The position numbers were made by a program, and so were the translations under genes. Shown here one piece after another: positions 1-5,737 of a stretch of 17,778 nt of DNA (position 1 is its first letter; each line of letters opens with the position of its first letter). The notes below the pieces were generated by a model. That model ran no database searches. It was not told the origin of the DNA and worked only from the letters and a program-made list of their open reading frames with translations. Source of the stretch: XYD1-FULL-44-32 sp964355855 (GTDB lineage: Bacteria; Patescibacteriota; Minisyncoccia; Phycocordibacterales; XYD1-FULL-46-19); the NCBI GenBank assembly GCA_964355855.1, contig CAYHFD010000017.1, positions 1-17,778 on the forward strand. Reading direction: 5' to 3'.

Positions 1-281
1 ATTTTTTCATAAAACTAATTCTAAGGTGTTCGGATTCAAAGGTAAATTTACCATGACCAACCGACGGAAGGAGGTGAGTAGAGATATGTACAGTCGACGT
101 CTTGGAATGCTTTTCTATTATTGCGACCAAGAATTGACGGCGCTCGCGGGCGCGGCCTAACCGGCTGGCGGCGATGCCAAGGTTTCGGCCCGATTTTGTT
201 TTTAACCCAGGGATGTTCTGTCTTGGGAAAAAAGCAATTTGGCTGATGGAGATGACTCGGCTAAGAACTTTTTCAGTCATG
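1..281 (-). CDS. Unrecognised partial ORF running off the left edge
   Basis: A minus-strand frame starts with ATG at 281 and stays open for about 93 codons to the window edge. An in-frame TAA lies just upstream of the ATG, so this is the longest possible start. The product begins MTEKVLSRVISISQ, is rich in Arg, Lys and Ser, and I do not recognise it. No Shine-Dalgarno precedes it. In its favour are the lack of stops and an ordinary-looking composition. Against it, the opposite strand carries a perfect Shine-Dalgarno-like decamer at 68-77 followed by a 24-codon ORF, so the coding strand here is uncertain. Confidence 0.33.
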
Positions 282-340
282 GTCCGATTGGGTTAGTTTC
301 TTGCTGAGTGGGTTTGATTTTTTTGAAAAAAAGTTCGAAT

Positions 341-499
341 GTGGAGGACGCATGTGCGTTTCTCCGGAGGACAAGCGATGAATATCCGGCGGCCACGAGA
401 TGCAGCCGGCTAGGTACTCTAGCCCTCTGCGTCTGCCGTTCTCAACCCCGACCTGCGTGTCTCACGACAGACACGCACGGGGAAGAGGACGGCTTTTTT
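341..499 (+). ncRNA. Candidate structured RNA ending in a hairpin terminator
   Basis: This stretch folds into successive hairpins. The first is 343-365, with arms around the palindrome acgca/tgcgt; it competes with an outer gtgg/ccac pairing (341-344 with 393-396). The second is 399-433: a 7-bp stem gatgcag/ctgcgtc, a 2x2 internal loop, then a 6-bp stem ggctag/ctagcc. The third is the terminator at 435-499. The plus-strand ORF that overlaps it looks non-genic. The RNA would be about 150-160 nt and convergent with the PfkB gene. A weak promoter (TTGATT, 15 nt, TCGAAT at 335-340) is possible. It does not match what I remember of tmRNA, SRP RNA, RNase P RNA or 5S rRNA. It could instead be only the 3' end of a longer transcript. 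Confidence 0.42.
435..499 (+). terminator. Long intrinsic terminator with T6 tract
   Basis: The stem has three parts: 435-443 pairs with 485-493 (9 bp, one G-U), 446-449 with 479-482 (cccc/gggg), and 454-462 with 469-477 (tgcgtgtct/agacacgca), with a 6-nt loop. Six Ts follow at 494-499. The T tract lies only on the plus-strand side, so it ends a rightward transcript and not the leftward PfkB mRNA. Confidence 0.75.
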
Positions 500-502
500 C
501 TT

Positions 503-1498
503 TTACATTTTTTTTGGCTCGTAGTCAGCGGGTGCCTTAGCTAAATATTCCTCAATTTTTTCTTTGGACAAAAGGCCAGCTTGAGCCCCCACCTGTTGGA
601 CAACCGACATCGAGTTTATTGGGGCGCGTTTTAGGGCCTTTGGTATAGATAGGCCAAGGGCGATAAAAGCAGTAAAGGTAGAAGCAAAAGCGTCCCCAGC
701 GCCAGTACGACTAATCGGTGCCTTCGGGTCGGGGTAAATTGGCATTTGCCATATGTCTTCACCATCAAGGGCATAGGCCCCATTTGGCCCATCAGTGAGC
801 ACGACTATTTTTGGTCCCAAATTTTTAATACCAGTGAGGAGATTTTTAATCTCGGTTTCAGTCGGTTCTTTTAATATCCGCCTAGCTTCTTCTAAATTGC
901 AGACAAAGATTTCGGTGCGAGCAAAAATGCCGGGGATTTTGTCTGGCCCCAGACCAATTTGAAAAGTGCCCGGTTGAAACGCTAGTTTAGTTTCGGGGTG
1001 GGCCGAGAGCCACAAGGCCAGCTCGTGGTGAAAGTCGAGCGAGTTTTCACCAAGTGAGCTAAGGTAAATCCAGCTAGGGGCACCTATCTCCGGTAAACTG
1101 TAATTATATTTTTCATGTTTGATTAAAATTGTTCGTTCGGCCCCGTACCATAAGACATAATGATAATTGGTTTTTTGGCCGGTATTGGTTTGTACCAAAT
1201 CAGTCGCGATATTTTCTTTAGCTAAATTGGCGAGTGCTTCTTTACCCTCTTTATCATCTCCAATATTAGTTAGGAGTCCGGTAGTAAGGCCTAGACGGGA
1301 GGCCGAGACGGCAGCATTGGGGGAATTGCCAACAGCGGACACAATAGTAACCGATTCATAAGGGATTTTATCGCCAAAAGTGAGGCAGATTTTACAGTTT
1401 GTCTTATTAATATCACAATTTACCTCGGCTTCTTGAAGTTTAATAAACGCGTCGGTGGTGATATCGCCAATCGCCAAAATATCTAGTTTTTCATTCAT
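503..1498 (-). CDS. PfkB-family carbohydrate kinase
   Basis: A 331-aa cytosolic sugar or nucleoside kinase of the ribokinase/PfkB family, which phosphorylates a hydroxymethyl group using ATP. The N-terminus (LDILAIGDITTDAF) is the usual first strand. NSPNAAVSASRLGL, near residue 60, matches the family's substrate-binding Gly/Asn-rich segment. TGAGDAFAS, near residue 265, is the C-terminal signature with the catalytic Asp and anion hole. A Cys-containing insert (CDINKTNCKIC) lies near residues 28-38. The substrate cannot be read from sequence; a fructose-phosphate role is tempting because an aldolase gene lies nearby, but that is inference. Transcription is probably leaderless: TATAAT lies 6 nt before the ATG. 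Confidence 0.9.
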   Translation of the reverse strand: MNEKLDILAIGDITTDAFIKLQEAEVNCDINKTNCKICLTFGDKIPYESVTIVSAVGNSPNAAVSASRLGLTTGLLTNIGDDKEGKEALANLAKENIATDLVQTNTGQKTNYHYVLWYGAERTILIKHEKYNYSLPEIGAPSWIYLSSLGENSLDFHHELALWLSAHPETKLAFQPGTFQIGLGPDKIPGIFARTEIFVCNLEEARRILKEPTETEIKNLLTGIKNLGPKIVVLTDGPNGAYALDGEDIWQMPIYPDPKAPISRTGAGDAFASTFTAFIALGLSIPKALKRAPINSMSVVQQVGAQAGLLSKEKIEEYLAKAPADYEPKKM

Positions 1499-1504
1499 TT
1501 ATAA

Positions 1505-1510
1505 ATTATA
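1505..1510 (-). promoter_or_regulatory. -10 box of the PfkB gene, leaderless layout
   Basis: TATAAT on the minus strand with 6 nt between it and the ATG at 1498. The hexamer 17 nt further upstream reads TTGGGG, a weak -35. Transcription would start at or within a base or two of the start codon. Confidence 0.65.
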
Positions 1511-1532
1511 ACTTTTATTTCAATTATCCCCA

Positions 1533-1563
1533 AAAATATTGGACACCGAGTGTTCAATATTTT
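1533..1563. repeat. REP-like palindrome, 5' copy beside RAYT
   Basis: A 14-bp hairpin (one G-U) with loop cga. The core reads ttggacac-cga-gtgttcaa. It is in the opposite orientation to the other two copies, whose loop is tcg. It ends 6 nt before the RAYT start codon. Confidence 0.85.
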
Positions 1564-1569
1564 AAACTT

Positions 1570-2241
1570 ATGGTAATGAGAAAGATAAAAATTTGTGAGG
1601 GGGAGTATTATCACATTTACAACCGTGGAGTAGATAAAAAAGACATTTTTATTGATAAACGAGATTACGCCCGGTTCTTATTTTGTGTTTTGTTTTTCCA
1701 ATCGCCACTTTCATTAGTTAATCCTCCCTCCTATATTAATTATTTTATTGGACACTCGGTGTTCAATATTTCTCAAAAAATTAAAAAACAAATAATTAGT
1801 GATAAGTATGTTGAGTTAGTATCTTTTATATTTATGCCCAATCATTTTCATTTAATTGTCAAAGAAAAAGTGACAGGGGGGATCTCTCAATATATGCAAA
1901 GGATTCAAAATTCTTTTACAAAATATTTTAATACAAAATATAAAAAGAGTGGGCATTTATTTCAGGGACCATATCAAATTGTTCATATTGAAGATGATGA
2001 ACAGTTACTATATTTATCATCATATATACATCGGAATTGTCGGGTACTTAATGGCTGGAAGAATGAGGAAGAAAAGTATCCGTGGTCAAGCTACCCTGAT
2101 TTTTTAGGCCCAAATCGGTTTGGTGGTCTATTGGAACCAGAAATTATTATGTCCGAATTTAATAATACTGGTGATTATAAGATAGAGGTTAAAAACAGTG
2201 GGGTCAAAGAAGAGCTGGTCGATTTGTTAATCGAGGATTAA
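1570..2241 (+). CDS. REP-associated tyrosine transposase (RAYT, Y1/HUH family)
   Basis: A 223-aa single-domain Y1 transposase related to IS200/IS605 TnpA. MPNHFHLIV places the HUH metal-binding pair at His92 and His94. The likely catalytic Tyr is Tyr108 in GGISQYMQRIQNSFTKYF. The N-terminal EGEYYHIYNRGVDKKDIF and the later GHLFQGPYQ are typical of the family. RAYTs act on short palindromic REP sequences, and three copies of one palindrome accompany this gene: upstream, inside the ORF (residues 60-66, IGHSVFN) and downstream starting 4 nt after the stop. The internal copy keeps frame and falls in the variable linker before the HUH motif, so the protein may still be active. Start: ATG 1570 or, nearly as likely, ATG 1576. 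The gene is more AT-rich than its neighbours. Confidence 0.92.
   Translation: MVMRKIKICEGEYYHIYNRGVDKKDIFIDKRDYARFLFCVLFFQSPLSLVNPPSYINYFIGHSVFNISQKIKKQIISDKYVELVSFIFMPNHFHLIVKEKVTGGISQYMQRIQNSFTKYFNTKYKKSGHLFQGPYQIVHIEDDEQLLYLSSYIHRNCRVLNGWKNEEEKYPWSSYPDFLGPNRFGGLLEPEIIMSEFNNTGDYKIEVKNSGVKEELVDLLIED
1746..1768. repeat. REP-like palindrome inside the RAYT ORF
   Basis: A 10-bp stem, ttggacac-tcg-gtgttcaa core, same orientation as the 3' copy. It is in frame within the transposase and encodes residues 60-66. Confidence 0.85.
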
Positions 2242-2244
2242 AAA

Positions 2245-2267
2245 TATTGGACACTCGGTGTCCAATA
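2245..2267. repeat. REP-like palindrome, 3' copy beside RAYT
   Basis: A perfect 10-bp stem, ttggacac-tcg-gtgtccaa core. It begins 4 nt after the RAYT stop codon and is inverted relative to the 5' copy, as is usual for REPs that flank a RAYT gene. Confidence 0.85.
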
Positions 2268-2303
2268 GTTTGTTTTTTTAGAGAAGATGTAAAGTCTTTA
2301 TGG

Positions 2304-2309
2304 TAGAAT
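2304..2309 (+). promoter_or_regulatory. -10 box of the aldolase gene
   Basis: TAGAAT with a 7-nt gap to the ATG at 2317. No good -35 is visible at 16-18 nt spacing. The layout implies a leaderless or near-leaderless mRNA. Confidence 0.5.
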
Positions 2310-2316
2310 AGGAACA

Positions 2317-3183
2317 ATGAAAACTTTAGCCGAATATATAAAAGAAGCGGAAAATGGTGGGTGGGCGCTGGGGCATTTTAATGTTTCTAATATCGAGGGC
2401 TTGTGGGGAGTGTTTCGAGCGGCTGAAGCCGAGAAATTGCCGGTGATTATTGGGGTGTCCGAGGGGGAAAGAAACTATATTGGGATTAAGCAGATCAAAG
2501 CTTTGGTGGATAGTGTGCGGACAGAATATAATTACCCAATATTTTTAAATGCTGATCATACTTACTCAATCGAGGAAATAAAAAAAGTGGTGGATGCCGG
2601 TTTTGATTCGGTAGTGGTAGATGGGTCTAAACTAACTTTGGAAGATAATATTGCTCTGACTAAAGAAGTGGTGGCTTATGCTAAAAGTGTTAATCCAAAT
2701 ATATTAGTCGAAGGGGAGATTGGTTATATTGGAACTTCGAGCAAGTTGTTGGATGAAATACCAGAAGACGCCGCGATTTAAGGCGCGGCGTTGCCGACGC
2801 CTGAAATCGCGGCCTACTTTGTAGAGGCCACTGGCGTGGATTTGCTAGCGCCAGCGGTGGGCAACTTACACGGAATGTTGAAATCGGGGACTGACCCGCG
2901 TTTGGATATTGAATTGATAAAAAATATGCGAGCCAAATGTGGCGTGCCACTGGTCTTGCATGGTGGGTCAGGAATAACCGATGAAGATTTTCGCGCCGCG
3001 ATTAAAGCGGGTGTGTCAATGATTCATATTAATACCGAAATCAGAGTAGTTTTCCGTGATGCGCTGAAAATGTATTTGCAAAACAATCCCGACGAGATTG
3101 CACCCTATAAAATAATGGCGCCGGCGATGCAGGCGATTGAACAAAAGACAGCCGAGAGGTTACGGCTGTTTGCTGGGCGTTAA
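2317..3183 (+). pseudogene. fba: Class II fructose-bisphosphate aldolase, interrupted by in-frame UAA
   Basis: Glycolytic enzyme of the class II zinc aldolase family, which splits fructose-1,6-bisphosphate. Codons 1-154 end at TAA 2779-2781; the same frame then continues to 3183. Read through, the product is 288 residues plus the residue at the stop, about the normal family length. The first part holds FLNADHTYS (metal-ligand His) and EGEIGYIGTSS. The second holds APAVGNLHGM and VLHGGSGI, both with metal-ligand His, and NTEIR. Neither part alone has the full site. The stop sits inside a long hairpin (2770-2813). One base change, TCA to TAA, would explain it. Alternatives are a sequencing error, readthrough, or restart at TTG 2791. 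It forms a tight pair with the next gene (3-nt gap). Confidence 0.85.
2770..2813. repeat. 44-nt hairpin containing the aldolase stop codon
   Basis: Arms 2770-2785 and 2798-2813 pair at 15 of 16 positions. Inside them cggc/gccg (2786-2789 with 2793-2796) pairs around a gtt loop. The only mismatch of the outer stem is A2780 opposite G2803, and A2780 is the middle base of the TAA. Confidence 0.8.
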
Positions 3184-3186
3184 AAT

Positions 3187-4836
3187 ATGGCAATTTCGAC
3201 GGAACTAAAAAATGAATTAAGGGCCACTTTACAGGGCGATATCTCCGATCGTCCGGAAGATTTAATTAAATATAGCCACGATGCCAGTTTGTTTGAAATC
3301 AGACCAGAGCTGGTGGTATGGCCCAAAGACCAAGTTGATATTGAGACACTGGTTGATTTTGTAAATCGGCATAAACAGGAAAATCCCAACCTTGCTATTA
3401 CTATCAGGGCGGCGGGTACTTGTATGTCTGGCGGGGCGATTGGGGAATCGATTGTGGCCGATACGACAAGATATATGCAGGGGATTGTCGACCTCCAACC
3501 AGGACAAGTCACCGTTTTACCGGGTACTTTATATCGAGATTTTGAGACTGAAGCCAAAAAAATTGGCCAGATGTTACCTTCTTATACCGCTTCCAAAGAT
3601 TTAAACGCCATTGGCGGGATGATTGGCAATAATTCTGGTGGGGAAAAAAACTTACGTTATGGCAAGACGGAAAAGTATGTGGAGACTTTAGACGTGGTGC
3701 TCTCTGATGGCCAAACTTATAAAATAAAACCGCTGACTAAGTCGGAGTTAGACCAGCAAATTAATCAAGATAATTTCTTAGGTAAAATTTATCGCGAAGT
3801 TTTTAATTTACTGGAAAATAATCAGGAAATAATAGAGAAAGCTAGGCCTCGGGTGTCTAAAAATTCCGCCGGCTATTACTTGTGGAATATTTGGGCTGGC
3901 GAGATATTTGATTTAACTAAATTAATAACAGGAGCACAGGGGACTTTGGGGATTGTGACTAAGGCGACTTTAAAATTGGTGCCAGTGGAGGATAAGTCAG
4001 AGTTGGTAATAGTTTTTTTGCCCGATGTGGCACAGGTGACCGAAGTGGTAAACAAGGCTTTGGTTTTTGGCCCCGATAGTATTGAATCTTACGACGACAA
4101 AACCATGAAATTAGCTTTGCGTTTTTTGCTAGCCCTTGCTAAAAAATTAAAATTTGGCGGTTTGTGGAAATTGGGGTGGTCATTTTGGCCAGAATTAAAA
4201 ATGACTTTGCAAACTGGTTTGCCCAAATTAGTTTTGTTGGTCGAATTTGCGGGACAAGTCAATGAAGATTTAAATAGTAAAGTGCAACAGTTTATCCAAA
4301 AAATGGAAGCAATGGGCGTAAAAGCGCACCAGACTATTGGTCCGGCCGAAACTGAAAAATATTGGACGATTCGGCGCGAGGCGTTTAGTCTATTGCGCCA
4401 ACATTTGGGCAAAAAACGTACCGCGCCGTTTATTGACGATATTATTGTGGAGCCAGCTAAAATGCCCGAGTTTTTGCCAAAATTGCGAGCTATTTTAGAT
4501 GAGTATAATTTATTTTATACTATTGCTGGCCACGCCGGTGATGGCAACTTTCATATTATTCCCTTGCTGGATATGCGTGACGCCAAAAATGTAGAGATTA
4601 TTATGGAATTGTCCGAGCGGGTTTATGATCTAGTCTTAAGCTTTGGTGGTTCGATTACGGCCGAGCACAACGACGGTATTATTCGTACGCCATATCTGGA
4701 AAAAATGTATGGTCGGGAAGTCGTTGGGTTGTTTGCTGAAGTAAAAAGGATTTTTGACCCCCAAAATATTTTTAATCCGGGCAAGAAGGTCGGGGGAAGT
4801 CTGGAATATCTGAAAAATCATCTAATTAGAAATTAG
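3187..4836 (+). CDS. GlcD-like FAD-linked oxidase/dehydrogenase
   Basis: A 549-aa FAD-dependent 2-hydroxyacid dehydrogenase of the glycolate oxidase GlcD / D-lactate dehydrogenase type. The N-terminal PCMH FAD-binding domain covers about residues 35-240: the pyrophosphate-binding TIRAAGTCMSGGAIG is near 72-86 and NAIGGMIGNNSGGEKNLRYG is near 138-157. The C-terminal FAD-oxidase domain covers about 270-530 and carries GHAGDGNFHI near 448, a family signature in which the His is active-site associated. The end, EVKRIFDPQNIFNPGKK, is also typical. No signal peptide or membrane helix is visible. The ATG lies 3 nt after the aldolase stop with no Shine-Dalgarno, so it is probably co-transcribed with that gene. 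The exact substrate (lactate, glycolate or another hydroxyacid) cannot be told. Confidence 0.92.
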   Translation: MAISTELKNELRATLQGDISDRPEDLIKYSHDASLFEIRPELVVWPKDQVDIETLVDFVNRHKQENPNLAITIRAAGTCMSGGAIGESIVADTTRYMQGIVDLQPGQVTVLPGTLYRDFETEAKKIGQMLPSYTASKDLNAIGGMIGNNSGGEKNLRYGKTEKYVETLDVVLSDGQTYKIKPLTKSELDQQINQDNFLGKIYREVFNLLENNQEIIEKARPRVSKNSAGYYLWNIWAGEIFDLTKLITGAQGTLGIVTKATLKLVPVEDKSELVIVFLPDVAQVTEVVNKALVFGPDSIESYDDKTMKLALRFLLALAKKLKFGGLWKLGWSFWPELKMTLQTGLPKLVLLVEFAGQVNEDLNSKVQQFIQKMEAMGVKAHQTIGPAETEKYWTIRREAFSLLRQHLGKKRTAPFIDDIIVEPAKMPEFLPKLRAILDEYNLFYTIAGHAGDGNFHIIPLLDMRDAKNVEIIMELSERVYDLVLSFGGSITAEHNDGIIRTPYLEKMYGREVVGLFAEVKRIFDPQNIFNPGKKVGGSLEYLKNHLIRN

Positions 4837-4843
4837 ATGATTT
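4815..4843. terminator. Hairpin across the oxidase stop codon, possible weak terminator
   Basis: A perfect 13-bp stem, aaatcatctaatt / aattagatgattt, with loop aga. It overlaps the TAG at 4834-4836. Only three Ts end the 3' arm, so termination would be weak in either direction. Confidence 0.4.
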
Positions 4844-4850
4844 AAACTCG

Positions 4851-4977
4851 AAGCACGAAGCACGAAATCCGAAACAATATCCAAATCCTAAATGGGGAAA
4901 ATTAAAAACATTTTGAATTTAATTTTTTGTGCTTTGAGCTAATTTGTTTCGTGTTTCGGATTTCGAATTTAGTGCTT
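4851..4977. repeat. MITE-like element with 25-bp imperfect inverted ends
   Basis: The ends 4851-4875 and 4953-4977 are inverted copies matching at 21 of 25 positions. The inner 13 bp (cgaaatccgaaac / gtttcggatttcg) are perfect. The left end carries tandem cgaagca units. No coding capacity. Sequences of this 'aagcacgaaatccgaaac' style recur in environmental bacterial genomes (from memory, not checked). Confidence 0.65.
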
Positions 4978-5011
4978 AGAGCAAACTTGCTTTTTTAGCA
5001 AGTTTGCTCTA
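4977..5011. repeat. 15-bp hairpin overlapping the rplY promoter
   Basis: Arms 4977-4991 and 4997-5011 pair perfectly around a ttttt loop (core gagcaaacttgct). The MITE-like element ends at its first base. No T tract follows in the rightward direction, so it is not an obvious terminator for the oxidase. It contains the -35 hexamer of rplY. Confidence 0.65.
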
Positions 5012-5015
5012 TAGT
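4987..5015 (+). promoter_or_regulatory. rplY promoter, TTGCTT-17-TATAGT
   Basis: -35 TTGCTT (4987-4992), 17-nt spacer, -10 TATAGT (5010-5015). Nine bases separate the -10 from ATG 5025, giving a leader of only a few bases. Confidence 0.6.
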
Positions 5016-5024
5016 GTCTCCGTT

Positions 5025-5672
5025 ATGTTGACTCTAAATGCTAAGAAAAGAGAGGTTTTCGGTGGGAAGGCCCTAAAGGGCGCTCGCACGGCTGGCCAAT
5101 TGCCGGTTATTATCTATGGCCGAAAACAAGAGGCCACTCCTTATTTTGTTGATTTGAAAGAGTTCAATAAGATTCACCGCGAAGCGGGTGAATCGACCGT
5201 GATTGAGTTCAAGACTGAAAATACCGATCTGGATGTTCTAATTTATGCGGTTGACTTTAACCCAGTATCAGGTGAAGCGGTGCACGCTGATTTGTATGCA
5301 ATTGAAAAGGGTAAAAAGGTGGAAGTTGAAGTACCGTTGGTGTTTGAAGGCGAATCCCCAGCAGTTGAAAACCTAAGTGGAGTGTTGGTGAAGGTTATTC
5401 ACGAGTTGTCAATTGAAGCCATGCCAAAGGATTTGCCCCATGACATTAAGGTTGATATTTCTAGTTTGGTGGACTTTGATAGTCAAATTACCGTAGCTGA
5501 TTTGAAAATTCCAGCGGGCGTAACGGTGTTGGTAGACGAAGCCGAAGTAATCGCCCTTGTGTCCGAGCCTAAAGATGAACCAGTTGAAGAAGTTGCAATA
5601 GATTTAGCTGATATTGAAGTTGAGAAGAAGGGCAAGAAAGAAGACGAAGAAGGAGTAGAGACGGCTGAATAA
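5025..5672 (+). CDS. rplY: 50S ribosomal protein L25 (Ctc form)
   Basis: A 215-aa L25 of the long CTC/TL5 type, which binds 5S rRNA. The N-terminal domain is about residues 1-90 (LTLNAKKREVFGGKALKGARTAGQLPVIIYG) and the beta-rich C-terminal domain about 95-185 (VEVEVPLVFEGESPAVENLSGVL ... VLVDEAEVIALVSEP). A charged Glu/Lys-rich tail follows (about 190-215). I chose ATG 5025 and not the TTG at 5004: MLTLNAKKRE is the normal beginning, and the TTG lies inside the promoter. It has its own promoter and a strong terminator, so it is a single-gene unit. Confidence 0.93.
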   Translation: MLTLNAKKREVFGGKALKGARTAGQLPVIIYGRKQEATPYFVDLKEFNKIHREAGESTVIEFKTENTDLDVLIYAVDFNPVSGEAVHADLYAIEKGKKVEVEVPLVFEGESPAVENLSGVLVKVIHELSIEAMPKDLPHDIKVDISSLVDFDSQITVADLKIPAGVTVLVDEAEVIALVSEPKDEPVEEVAIDLADIEVEKKGKKEDEEGVETAE

Positions 5673-5681
5673 CCCAAATAC

Positions 5682-5721
5682 AAAACCCCCGATTCGCGCG
5701 TCGCGCGAATCGGGGGTTTTT
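5682..5721. terminator. Strong, bidirectional-looking intrinsic terminator after rplY
   Basis: A 31-nt palindrome: cccccgattcgcgcg (5686-5700), t, then its exact complement (5702-5716). Four As precede and five Ts follow, so it can act in both directions. Confidence 0.92.
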
Positions 5722-5723
5722 GC

Positions 5724-5729
5724 TATACT
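5724..5729 (+). promoter_or_regulatory. -10 box of the lytic transglycosylase gene
   Basis: TATACT, 8 nt before ATG 5738, placed directly after the T tract of the rplY terminator. No -35 match at 16-18 nt. Implies a leader of 0-2 nt. Confidence 0.55.
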
Positions 5730-5737
5730 AAACCGGT

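Noticed and set aside
341..499. tmRNA or SRP RNA
   Set aside because: No tRNA-like ends or tag ORF as in tmRNA, and no GGAAGC-type SRP loop motif.
308..544. 78-codon plus-strand ORF
   Set aside because: It spans the hairpins and T tract of the RNA/terminator and the end of the PfkB gene; composition is not protein-like.
2779..2781. UAA recoded as an amino acid (changed genetic code)
   Set aside because: UAA ends many intact genes in the window and UGA ends prfA; one internal UAA does not support a new code. No known selenocysteine or pyrrolysine system uses UAA.
2791..3183. 3' part of the aldolase as an independent gene starting at TTG
   Set aside because: It lacks half the active site, has no promoter or ribosome site of its own, and continues the upstream frame exactly.
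5004..5024. Upstream TTG start for L25
   Set aside because: It lies in the promoter hairpin and adds residues not seen at L25 N-termini.
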